Positions 56,927 through 64,000 of a stretch of 64,000 nucleotides of DNA are shown in pieces (the first letter of the stretch is position 1; the number at the start of each line of letters is the position of its first letter). The notes under the pieces were generated by a model. The model was not told the origin of the DNA. It saw only the letters and a list, made by a program, of their open reading frames with translations, and searched no databases. This stretch comes from Blastococcus haudaquaticus (lineage in GTDB: Bacteria > Actinomycetota > Actinomycetes > Mycobacteriales > Geodermatophilaceae). The position numbers and the translations under genes are program-made. Location: NCBI RefSeq assembly GCF_900230285.1, contig NZ_OCNK01000003.1, positions 806,001-870,000 on the forward strand. Reading direction: 5' to 3'.

Positions 56927-57918
56927 TCCGCCACACCCGAGCGCCGGCGCAGCAGCACGACCGCGCCGTTGACGCCCACGGCCAGCAGGATCACGCAGCC
57001 GACGAGCAGCCCGTTCCACAGTGACGGCACCCCGGCCAGGACGATGCCGTTCTCGAGCAGCGCGATGAAGACCACCCCTCCCAGGGTTCGCAGGACGGAA
57101 CCTTCTCCGCCGAGGATCGAGGTGCCGCCGACGACGACCGAGGCGATGGCGAGCAGACTGAGTTCGCCCCCGCTGGATGCCTGGACGACGCCGACGCGCG
57201 CCAGGTACGTGCAGGCGGCGAGCCCCACGAGGAGCCCGAGGACGAGCGACCCGAGCAGGCGCACCCGCCGCACGTCGATGCCGGCCAGCCGGGCGGCCTC
57301 GACGTTCGACCCGATGGCGAACACCGACCGGCCAACGCGGGTGCCGACGAGCACGAGGTGCAGTGCCGCGTAGACGACCAGGACGACGAGGAGCATGAGC
57401 GGCACCCCGGCCGCCCGCTCGCTCCCGGACAGGAACGGCAGGACCGGACCGGAGAACACGTCGCGGCGGTTCCACAGCGCGAACAGCGCGGTCTGGAAGA
57501 GCGCGCTGGTGCCGAGGGTGGCGACGATCGACGGGATCGACAGCCGCGCCGTCAGCAAGCCATTCAGCAGCCCGAGCAGCGCACCCCCGATGAGCGCCAC
57601 GATCAGCGTGAGGGCGCCCGGGGTCCCGCTGGACATCAGGGTGGCGAGGAACCACGAGATCAGGCCGACCGCGTATCCGGTGGACACGTCGATGCCGCCC
57701 ATGAGGACGACCACCGTCAGGCCCGCGGCGATCAGCGCGATGTCGGCGGCGTTGACGGCCACGTTGACGAGGTTGTCGGCCGACAGGAACCGCGAGGAGA
57801 GCAGGGCGAAGACGATCACCTCCCCGATCAGCAGAGCCGGTAGGAGCAGGCTCTGCACCCTCTCCAGCGCGACGAGCGCCGGGCTGCGGGACGGGCCGGT
57901 GACGGTGACGGCGCTCAT
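56923..57918 (-). CDS. Sugar-type ABC transporter permease 1 (RbsC/RhaP-like)
   Basis: A 331-residue permease paralogous to the next gene. VVVLMGGIDVSTGYAVGLISW, GRSVFAIGSNVEAARLAGIDVRRV and VVVGGTSILGGEGSVLRTLGG are the family motifs. It forms a heterodimeric channel with the second permease. It overlaps the ATPase stop by 4 bases. Confidence 0.9.
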   Translation of the reverse strand: MSAVTVTGPSRSPALVALERVQSLLLPALLIGEVIVFALLSSRFLSADNLVNVAVNAADIALIAAGLTVVVLMGGIDVSTGYAVGLISWFLATLMSSGTPGALTLIVALIGGALLGLLNGLLTARLSIPSIVATLGTSALFQTALFALWNRRDVFSGPVLPFLSGSERAAGVPLMLLVVLVVYAALHLVLVGTRVGRSVFAIGSNVEAARLAGIDVRRVRLLGSLVLGLLVGLAACTYLARVGVVQASSGGELSLLAIASVVVGGTSILGGEGSVLRTLGGVVFIALLENGIVLAGVPSLWNGLLVGCVILLAVGVNGAVVLLRRRSGVAE

Positions 57919-59480
57919 GCGGCCACCCCCGTCGCGGCGCGCAGGATCGCCTGCTCGGTGATCTGCTCGCCGGAGAGGCGGGCGGTGACCCGGCCCTCGT
58001 GCAGGACGGTGACGTCGTCGGCCAGGGTGAGCATCTCCGCCATCTCGCTGCTGATGACGAGCACGGCGGCCCCCGCCGCGGCCAGCTCGCGCACCCGTCG
58101 GTGGATCTCGCTCTTGGTCGCGACGTCGATGCCGCGGGTCGGCTCGTCGAGCATGAGCACGGTCGGCTCGGTGGCGACCAGTCGGGCGAGGAGGACCTTC
58201 TGCTGGTTCCCGCCGGACAGGGAGGTGATGGGGGCGCCCGACCCCTGCGCCTTGATCGCGAGGTCGTCGGACCAGCGCTTGACCAGGGCGGCCTCCCGGG
58301 CCCGGGAGAGCACGCCGAACCGGGTGAGCACGGCGAGCGAGGCGGCGGCGAGGTTCTCGCCGACGGTCATGTGCGGCAGCAGACCCTGCGTGCGCCGGTC
58401 CTCCGGCAGGTAGGCGATCCCGCGGGCCAGCGCGTCCCGGCTGGATCGGGGCCGGTAGGGGACGCCCCGATAGGTGACCTCCCCGGCGTCGATGCGGTGC
58501 TCGCCGAACAGGGCCATGGCCAGCTCGGTGCGCCCCGCGCCGACCAGGCCGTACAGCCCGCTGATCCACCCGGCCCGCACCTGCAGGTCGACTCCGGCGA
58601 ACGCGCCGTGGGCGGTCAGCCCGTGGGCTTCGAGCATGACCGCGCCGCCGCCGTGCCCGCCGGTGGGGGCTTCGGTGGTGGACGTCTCGGCGACCAGGTG
58701 TCCCGCGCGGTCGACCTCGATCTCCCCGCTCGATCCCATCATCGCCAGCAGGGCCTCCCGGTCGGCCTCGTGCGTCTCCCCGGCGTTGCGGCCGTCGCGG
58801 AGCACGACGAATCGGTCGGCCACCCGCTCGAGCTCGTCGAAGCGGTGGGTGATGTAGCAGATGCCGGTGCCCTCGCCGGCCAGCTGGTCGACGAGGGCGA
58901 ACAACCGGTCCGCCTCGGTGGCGGTGAGGATGGAGGTCGGCTCGTCGAGGATGAGCAGCTTCGCGCGCATGGAGATCGCGCGGGCGATGAGCACCTGCTG
59001 CTGGTCGGCCAGCGACAGGTCGCCCATCTTCCGGCCCAGCAGGCGGGCCGGCAGACCGAGCCGGTCGAGCAGTGCGCTCGCCTCGTCGCGCATCGCCCCT
59101 CGGTCGAGGCGCCCCCGGCGGGTGGGCTGCCGTCCCATCCACAGGTTCTCCAGGACCGACAGGTGCGGGAACCCGGAGGGCTCCTGGTAGACGATCGAGA
59201 CGCCGGCGCGATTGGCGTCGTCCGGGGAACGCGGCGCGAACGGGGCGCCGTCGAGCGTAATGGACCCGGCGTCCGGGCTGTGGACGCCGGCGAGCACCTT
59301 CATCAGGGTCGATTTGCCGGCGCCGTTCTCGCCCATGATCGCCACCCGCTCACCGGCGGCGACGACGAGATCGACGTCGGAGAGGGCCCGGGTGGCCCCG
59401 AAGCGCTTGGTGATCCCGGAGGCCGTCAGCAGTGGTGGGGCACCACCACTGCTGACGACCGTCCCGGTGCGGTCGGTCAT
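57915..59480 (-). CDS. Sugar-type ABC transporter ATPase, two ABC domains (RbsA/RhaT-like)
   Basis: A 521-residue protein with two fused ATPase domains. Domain 1 has MGENGAGKSTLMKVLAG (about residues 48-64), LSLADQQQVLIARA as signature and LLILDEPTS. Domain 2 has YGLVGAGRTELAMALFG in place of a normal Walker A, which is usual for the family, then LSGGNQQKVLLARL and MLDEPTRGIDV. It energises import through the two permeases. It starts 5 bp after the binding-protein gene. Confidence 0.92.
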   Translation of the reverse strand: MTDRTGTVVSSGGAPPLLTASGITKRFGATRALSDVDLVVAAGERVAIMGENGAGKSTLMKVLAGVHSPDAGSITLDGAPFAPRSPDDANRAGVSIVYQEPSGFPHLSVLENLWMGRQPTRRGRLDRGAMRDEASALLDRLGLPARLLGRKMGDLSLADQQQVLIARAISMRAKLLILDEPTSILTATEADRLFALVDQLAGEGTGICYITHRFDELERVADRFVVLRDGRNAGETHEADREALLAMMGSSGEIEVDRAGHLVAETSTTEAPTGGHGGGAVMLEAHGLTAHGAFAGVDLQVRAGWISGLYGLVGAGRTELAMALFGEHRIDAGEVTYRGVPYRPRSSRDALARGIAYLPEDRRTQGLLPHMTVGENLAAASLAVLTRFGVLSRAREAALVKRWSDDLAIKAQGSGAPITSLSGGNQQKVLLARLVATEPTVLMLDEPTRGIDVATKSEIHRRVRELAAAGAAVLVISSEMAEMLTLADDVTVLHEGRVTARLSGEQITEQAILRAATGVAA

Positions 59481-59485
59481 CGCGC

Positions 59486-60508
59486 TCAGAAGTCGTAGTC
59501 GGCGTAGTTCTCGGCGGTGAACACCGAGGGCTCGCCCAGCAGCAGGATCCCGGTGGCCTCGTCGTAGGTGACCGGCTCGTCCAGACCCGGCACCTCGTTC
59601 TCGGCGGCGAACTCGTTGCCCTCGACCAGCTGGGCGAGCGCCCAGACGGTCAGGTAGCCGAGGTCCTCGACGTTCCACAGCACGGTCGAGGTCATCGCGC
59701 CGCTCTCGAGGAAGGGAGCAGCGGTCTGAGGGGAGCCGAACCCGGTGACGGCGACGGTGCCGATCTTGTCCGCGGTGGTCACGGCCTGACCGACGCCGGG
59801 CACGGCCGTCGATGGCACGGCGATGATGCCCGCCAGGTCGGGGTAGGCGGTCATGAGGTTCTGGGCCTCTTCGAGGGCCTGCGCAGTGTCGGTGGTGTAC
59901 CGGATGCCGCCGACCAGCTCCATGTCCGGGTACTCGGCCGCAGCTTGCGCCTCAGCGGCGTCGATCCAGGCGTTGAAGGTTGCCGAGTCGGCGCTGCCGG
60001 AGATGATCCCGTACTGCCCAGTACCGCCCGTCGCGTCGGCGAGCTGATCCATCACCGTGGCGCCGAGCTGCTCGTCGGAGGCCTGCGAGACGAACACCGA
60101 ACGGTCGCTGTCGGGTGCGTCGGCGTCGGACGTGGCGATCTGCACGCCGTCGTCCTGCGCCCGAGTGATCGAGCTGTTGATCGAGGTCGGGTCCAGCGGG
60201 CTGATGGCGATCGCATCGAAGCCCTGGGAGACCAGGTTGTCGAGGATGCGTACCTGCTCGGTGGCGTCGACGGTGGCCGGGCCTGCCTGCTCGTACTCGA
60301 CGCCGAACTCCTCGGCAGCGCGCTGGGCGCCTGCGTCGAAGCCGTTGAAGTAGGGGATGCCCTCGACCTGCGAGACGAAGGCGACCCGCGTTCCGCCGTC
60401 GTTGGCGGCGGCCGACTCACCCGTGGTGGAGGACTGGGTCTCCGAGCAGCCGGAGGCGAGGAGCACCGTGATGGCGAGGGAGGCGGTAGCAACGACGGAC
60501 CTTTTCAC
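59486..60508 (-). CDS. Sugar ABC transporter substrate-binding lipoprotein (RhaS/LsrB-like)
   Basis: A 340-residue lipoprotein. The signal VKRSVVATASLAITVLLASGC ends in the lipobox LASG|C. The mature protein has the periplasmic-binding type 1 fold: VAFVSQVEGIPYFNGFDAGAQRAAEEFG, FDAIAISPLDPTS, and GIIAVPSTAVPGVGQA. It resembles rhamnose/AI-2-type binding proteins; the ligand cannot be fixed. GTG at 60508 has AAGGAG seven bases upstream; two other in-frame starts further up are too close to or before that site. First gene of the seven-gene operon. Confidence 0.9.
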   Translation of the reverse strand: MKRSVVATASLAITVLLASGCSETQSSTTGESAAANDGGTRVAFVSQVEGIPYFNGFDAGAQRAAEEFGVEYEQAGPATVDATEQVRILDNLVSQGFDAIAISPLDPTSINSSITRAQDDGVQIATSDADAPDSDRSVFVSQASDEQLGATVMDQLADATGGTGQYGIISGSADSATFNAWIDAAEAQAAAEYPDMELVGGIRYTTDTAQALEEAQNLMTAYPDLAGIIAVPSTAVPGVGQAVTTADKIGTVAVTGFGSPQTAAPFLESGAMTSTVLWNVEDLGYLTVWALAQLVEGNEFAAENEVPGLDEPVTYDEATGILLLGEPSVFTAENYADYDF

Positions 60509-60553
60509 GGTCACTCTCCTTGGGTGGTGCACCGCCCGAAAAGCTTGAGCCGT

Positions 60554-60566
60554 GCAATCGATTGCC
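60554..60566. promoter_or_regulatory. LacI-family operator 1
   Basis: GCAATCGATTGC is a perfect 12-bp palindrome in the divergent region between the importer operon and lacI. It matches the second site at 60653 at 11 of 13 positions. Confidence 0.65.
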
Positions 60567-60652
60567 GATGTCCCGGACGCTAGGGTGGTCCAGCGCTCGG
60601 GGTCAAGCAGCGGTCTGGCGTGGTAACAGGATGTTTACGTGCGGACGGAAAG

Positions 60653-60665
60653 GTAAGCGATTGCC
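60653..60665. promoter_or_regulatory. LacI-family operator 2, overlapping the lacI start
   Basis: GTAAGCGATTGCC differs from operator 1 at two positions and lies 99 bp from it. The TTG start codon of the regulator (60661-60663) is inside it, which would give autoregulation. Confidence 0.55.
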
Positions 60666-61695
60666 TCAAGTCACCCTTGCGATGGTCGCCGAGGAGGCTG
60701 GCGTGTCCACCGCGACGGCCTCGCGCATCCTTTCCGGGGCCCGGGCGGGCAGTCCCGAGACGGCCGCCCGCGTGCGGACGGCGGCCCGGGACCTCGGCTA
60801 CACCGGCAACTCCATCGCTCGTGCGCTGCGCCGGCGGACCACCGGAAACGTCGGCATGGTCGTGCCAAGCATCGGGAACCCGTTCTTCACGAGCCTGGTG
60901 GAGGAGGTGGAGCACCACCTCGCCGGGATGGGGCTGAACCTCTTCCTCTGCGACGCCCGCAATGACCCGGAGCTGGAGGCCGAGAGGCTCACCTCGCTGA
61001 CCCGGGGCAACGTCGATGGCATCCTCATCAGCCCCGTGGACTCCGAGCGGAGCCGCGCCGCCCTGGAGGCGACCGCCGCCACGGTGCCGGTCGTACAGCT
61101 CGACCGCTTCGTCCGGGGAAGCGACGGCGACCGGGTGATCCTCGACGACGACCACGCGATCCGCCTCGTGGTCGAGCATCTGGCCGACGTCGGGGCGACG
61201 ACGGCAGCCTTCGTCACCTCCACCGCGGGCAGCTCCTCGGCGCACCTGCGGCTGGCCGGCGTGCAGCGCTGGGGGCTCCAGTACGGGGTCTCGATCGCCC
61301 CTGATCATGTGCTGGACGGCGAGTTCACGCTGCTCTGGGGTGCGCGGGCCGCCGATCGGCTGCTGGCGACCGGGCCGCTGCCCGACGCCGTCATCTGTTC
61401 CGACGACCTGCTCGCGGTGGGCATGGTGATGCGCCTCGCGCAGCAAGGTGTGCACGCGCCGACCGACGTCCTCGTCTCGGGCTTCGACGACATCGACCTG
61501 GCATCGCTGACGGTCCCGTCGATCACCACTCTGCGCCAGCCCCGCGAGCGGATGGCGGCCGAGGCGGTCCGCCTCCTCGCGGCCCGCACGGCCGACCCGT
61601 CCCGAGCCGGCTCCACTGTGTCGCTGCAGGGCGTGCTCGTCGCACGGGCCAGCACCGCGCGGCGGCACGATGCAGCGCCGGCCGGGCCGTCCTGA
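60661..61695 (+). CDS. LacI family transcriptional regulator of the importer operon
   Basis: A 344-residue repressor. The N-terminal helix-turn-helix is LPQVTLAMVAEEAGVSTATASRILSGARAGSPETAARV, followed by the hinge and a ligand domain (VGMVVPSIGNPFFTSLVEEVE, VDGILISPVDS, VICSDDLLAVGMV, FDDIDLASLTVPSITTLRQP). TTG at 60661 has GGAAAGG eight bases upstream; an in-frame ATG at 60631 would add ten residues (MFTCGRKGKR). It is divergent from the binding-protein gene and its sites flank that promoter, so it most likely represses the operon until sugar binds. Confidence 0.9.
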   Translation: MPQVTLAMVAEEAGVSTATASRILSGARAGSPETAARVRTAARDLGYTGNSIARALRRRTTGNVGMVVPSIGNPFFTSLVEEVEHHLAGMGLNLFLCDARNDPELEAERLTSLTRGNVDGILISPVDSERSRAALEATAATVPVVQLDRFVRGSDGDRVILDDDHAIRLVVEHLADVGATTAAFVTSTAGSSSAHLRLAGVQRWGLQYGVSIAPDHVLDGEFTLLWGARAADRLLATGPLPDAVICSDDLLAVGMVMRLAQQGVHAPTDVLVSGFDDIDLASLTVPSITTLRQPRERMAAEAVRLLAARTADPSRAGSTVSLQGVLVARASTARRHDAAPAGPS

Positions 61696-61776
61696 TCGCC
61701 GATCACGGGGGCGGGAAGGCTCGCCGCAGCTGGGACCGCGACGCGCTGCACTGCGCTGGACACGCCGAGGTGAACC

Positions 61777-61880
61777 GGGGCGCCGCGGACGGTGGAGATC
61801 GTCTCGCCGGCCACGTTCGAGCAGAGCGCGGAGGGTCTGGCCTGCACGTCGGCGGGGACCGCTACGTCGACGGCCGCTGA
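61777..61880 (+). pseudogene. Decayed fragment of the tad locus (tadE middle joined to end of second TadE-like gene)
   Basis: Bases 61777-61855 match 52252-52330 of tadE at 73 of 79 positions by hand count, without gaps (GAPRTVEIV... EGLACTSA). Directly after, 61857-61872 is identical to 52896-52911 at the end of the second TadE-like gene (RYVD), in another frame. There is no start codon or hydrophobic segment. It is a relic of a duplicated or rearranged tad region. Confidence 0.75.
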
Positions 61881-61993
61881 CCCGTGTCCACCCGGCGGAT
61901 GACGTAGGGTGCCGCGGCCTACGACTTTGGTCGTACCGGAGTCGGCACCTCCGGGCGATGTGGAGCACCCCTCGCGCCGGACACGCTCATGCC

Positions 61994-62254
61994 ATGACCC
62001 ACGTGCAGGGCTCCACCGTCCAGCTGGACCCGGACCGCGGCTTCCGCGGCGCCGCGGTCACGGACGTCATGGCGATCCTCGGCCTGGTCTTCGCCGTCGT
62101 CCTCTTCCCCCTCGGCATCGTCTTCAGCGCCCTCGGCCTCCGCAACACCCGACGCGACGGCACCCGCGGACGCGGCCTCGCCCTCGCCGGGATGACCGTG
62201 TCCCTCCTGGTGGCGGGGACCATCGTGCTGCTCGTGGCACTGACCGGCCTGTGA
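61994..62254 (+). CDS. DUF4190-like small membrane protein
   Basis: An 86-residue protein with a short acidic/polar N-terminus and two membrane helices (VMAILGLVFAVVLFPLGIVFSALGLRN and GLALAGMTVSLLVAGTIVLLVALTGL). The NTRRDGTRGRGLALAG link resembles the DUF4190 pattern seen in the 17958 gene. Function unknown. Its stop overlaps the next start (GTGA). Confidence 0.75.
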   Translation: MTHVQGSTVQLDPDRGFRGAAVTDVMAILGLVFAVVLFPLGIVFSALGLRNTRRDGTRGRGLALAGMTVSLLVAGTIVLLVALTGL

Positions 62255-62445
62255 GCACCGAGGTGAGGGAACGAGGTCCCGCGGTGCCCTCGACCGTTCC
62301 TGACCCGGCGAGCGTCGTCGCCGCCCGCCAGCTCGCCGAGGAGGCGCACCAGCGCCGTCCGCACGTCCGCCGGTCCCGGCCTCTGAAGCTCCGGCCACTC
62401 CGTCCCCGACCGGGCCCGCCGGCCGGCACCGGAGCCGCCGGATAG
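62251..62445 (+). CDS. Small hypothetical protein, basic C-terminus
   Basis: A 64-residue product, VSTEVRERGPAVPSTVPDPA onward, with helix ASVVAARQLAEEAHQRR and an Arg/Pro-rich tail. It is coupled to the DUF4190-like gene by a GTGA overlap. No family recognised; support is the coupling and codon use only. Confidence 0.5.
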   Translation: MSTEVRERGPAVPSTVPDPASVVAARQLAEEAHQRRPHVRRSRPLKLRPLRPRPGPPAGTGAAG

Positions 62446-62462
62446 CGACCGCCGGCGCCGTC

Positions 62463-62484
62463 GCGGTGCAACGCGTTGCGCCGC
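62463..62484. promoter_or_regulatory. 22-bp near-perfect palindrome upstream of the AMP-ligase
   Basis: The core GCAACGCGTTGC is perfect over 12 bp, with GCGG and CCGC arms outside a single mismatched pair. It lies about 72 bp before the ligase start. The core has the same outline as the LacI sites at 60554 but a different centre. Confidence 0.5.
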
Positions 62485-62555
62485 TCTGGACGCCCGACAC
62501 CGACCACGCCACACTCCGCTGACCAGCACCGGACGACGACGTCACGGAGGTCGGC

Positions 62556-64000
62556 ATGGCGTATCCGTTCGACCGCAGCGGCATCGAGACGGGCCCGGAC
62601 GGAATCCGCCGGTACGCCAACCTCCCGCAGAACCTCCTGGCGCTCCTGAGATCGGCGGTCGACGGCCGGCCGGACGGCGAGGCGCTGGTCGAGCTCGGCG
62701 GCGAGCGGGTCACCTACCGGCAGCTGTGGGACCGCGCCGCCCGCGTCGCCGGCGGCCTGCGCGCGGCAGGCGTCCAGCCGGGGGACCGCGTCGCCAACCG
62801 CCTGCCCAACGGCAACGACTGGGTCTACGGGTTCTGGGGCACGCTGCTCGCCGGCGCCGTCGTCGTCCCGGTGAACACCCGCTTCGCCGAGCCCGAGGTC
62901 CGCTACGTCCTCGACGACTCCGGCGCCGCCTACGCCTTCGAGCCCGGACAGCCGCTGCCCGACGGCGATCCGCTCGAGACCACCGACCAGGGGCTCACCG
63001 ACCTGGCCGCGATCTTCTACACGAGCGGCACGACCGGCTTCCCCAAGGGTGCGATGACCACCCACGAGAACTTCCTGTCCAACGTCGAGACCTGCCTGCG
63101 CTGCCTCGCCGTCGACCGGTCGGAGCCCGCGTCCACGCTCATCTCGGTGCCGCTGTTCCACGTCACCGGCTGCAACTCCCAGCTCCTGGTGGTCACGGCG
63201 CTGGCCGGGACGTCGGTGATCATGCCGGCGTTCGAGGTGCGGGCCTTCCTCCGCGCCATCCAGGACGAGCGCATCTCGCTGCTCACCACCGTGCCGGCGA
63301 TCTACTGGCTGGCACTGCAGCAGCCGGACTTCGGCGACGTCGACACCTCGTCGGTCCGCTCCCTCAGCTACGGCGGCGCCCCCATCGCCCCCGACCTGGT
63401 GCACCGCATCCAGCAGGCGTTCCCCACCGCCCGGGTCGGCAACGGCTTCGGGCTCACCGAGACCGCGTCCGTCTCCACCTACCTGCCGCACGAGGACGCC
63501 GCCGAACACGCCGACACCGTGGGTTACCCCGCGCCGGTGGTCGACGTGCGGCTGGCCGACCCCGACCCGGTGAGCGGGGTGGGGGAGCTGCTCATCCGCG
63601 GCCCGAACGTCGTCCCCGGGTACTGGCGCAAGCCGGAGCAGACGGCGGAGACGTTCGTCGACGGCTGGCTGCACAGCGGCGACCTGGCCCGCATCGACGA
63701 CGACGGACGCGTCTCGATCGTCGACCGCAAGAAGGACATGATCAACCGCGGCGGGGAGAACGTGTACTGCGTCGAGGTGGAGAACGCGCTGGCCGCCCAC
63801 CCCGACGTGGGCGAGGTCGCCGTCATCGGCGTGCCCGACTCGATGATGGGCGAGAAGGTCGGCGCGGTGGTGGTGCCCCGGCCCGGCCGCACACCCGACG
63901 TCGCGGACCTGACCTCCTTCGCGGCCGAGCACCTGGCCGACTTCAAGGTGCCCCAGTACGTCGTCATCCGGTCCGAGCCGCTGCCCCGCAACCCCGGCGG
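62556..64000 (+). CDS. AMP-dependent acyl-CoA synthetase/ligase, C-terminus cut by window edge
   Basis: Adenylate-forming enzyme; 481 residues are visible and it continues past the edge (relatives have about 500-550). Motifs are AIFYTSGTTGFPKGAMTTHEN (P-loop A3), GFGLTETASVSTYLP (A5), GWLHSGDLARIDDDGRVSIVDRKKDMI (A7-A8) and NRGGENVYCVEVENAL; A10 with the catalytic Lys is beyond LPRNPGG. It activates a fatty or aromatic acid to the acyl-CoA. The region between GVQPGDRV and the P-loop is shorter than in most FadD proteins. Confidence 0.9.
   Translation, partial: MAYPFDRSGIETGPDGIRRYANLPQNLLALLRSAVDGRPDGEALVELGGERVTYRQLWDRAARVAGGLRAAGVQPGDRVANRLPNGNDWVYGFWGTLLAGAVVVPVNTRFAEPEVRYVLDDSGAAYAFEPGQPLPDGDPLETTDQGLTDLAAIFYTSGTTGFPKGAMTTHENFLSNVETCLRCLAVDRSEPASTLISVPLFHVTGCNSQLLVVTALAGTSVIMPAFEVRAFLRAIQDERISLLTTVPAIYWLALQQPDFGDVDTSSVRSLSYGGAPIAPDLVHRIQQAFPTARVGNGFGLTETASVSTYLPHEDAAEHADTVGYPAPVVDVRLADPDPVSGVGELLIRGPNVVPGYWRKPEQTAETFVDGWLHSGDLARIDDDGRVSIVDRKKDMINRGGENVYCVEVENALAAHPDVGEVAVIGVPDSMMGEKVGAVVVPRPGRTPDVADLTSFAAEHLADFKVPQYVVIRSEPLPRNPG

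Noticed and set aside
1-64000. tRNA, rRNA, CRISPR array, transposon or prophage
   Set aside because: No tRNA T-loop consensus in a cloverleaf context, no regularly spaced direct repeats and no transposase, integrase or phage structural gene was seen on either strand.

Overview
The window is very GC-rich actinobacterial chromosomal DNA (third codon positions almost always G or C, many GTG starts). Family content supports this: a mycothiol-type nitroreductase, an ECF sigma factor with a zinc anti-sigma factor, and Esx-like proteins. The overall gene set suggests Geodermatophilaceae (Blastococcus/Geodermatophilus/Modestobacter type), but that placement is inference. I found no tRNA, rRNA, CRISPR array, transposase or phage gene. 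Both ends cut genes: glgA on the left and an acyl-CoA/fatty-acid ligase on the right.

Region 1 (1-24.9 kb) is housekeeping. It holds divergent glgA/glgC, then the conserved envelope-stress block methyltransferase(-) / sigE - anti-sigma - htrA - tatB / mrp(-), and then DUF1003 and an MgtE-N/CBS protein. The order recalls Rv1212c-Rv1232c of Mycobacterium tuberculosis. Also here are azlCD, a chorismate mutase-GNAT fusion, a PhzF-EamA pair, a malyl-CoA-lyase-like enzyme and an acyl-CoA dehydrogenase. A four-gene operon (ribbon-helix-helix protein, DUF4097 protein, ABC-2 exporter) ends the region.

Region 2 (25.0-40.2 kb) is the most interesting part: a compact, translationally coupled type VII-like secretion locus. 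Its core is a 1458-residue ATPase with FHA, two membrane segments and three FtsK/SpoIIIE domains, the layout of Firmicute EssC rather than mycobacterial EccC. Around it are an active-looking membrane Ser/Thr kinase, a periplasmic-binding-like lipoprotein, a 918-residue exported coiled-coil protein, an Esx-size helical protein, a large candidate substrate, a membrane protein and two related small proteins of unknown function. A second Esx-like gene lies convergent at the end. EccB, EccD, EccE and mycosin are absent from the window. A TetR-type operator sits in front of the operon.

Region 3 (40.4-52.9 kb) holds an EthD/ThDP-enzyme pair, two tandem tiny lysine-rich paralogues beginning MGDKSP, a hydrolase, a two-component system divergent from an MMPL exporter, and a reduced tad pilus operon (tadA, tadB, tadC, pilin-like, two TadE-like).

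Region 4 (52.9-64 kb) is a seven-gene catabolic operon on the minus strand: sugar-type ABC importer, M20 peptidase, amidotransferase-like protein and PfkB kinase. A divergent LacI regulator with two matching operators faces it. Downstream of lacI lies a decayed fragment of the tad locus (73 of 79 bases identical to tadE), then small membrane proteins and the truncated AMP-ligase. Several intergenic palindromes occur across the window. The clearest is a two-copy element (2286 and 15790) whose stem shows compensatory base changes and which in one copy supplies the start codon of the next gene.
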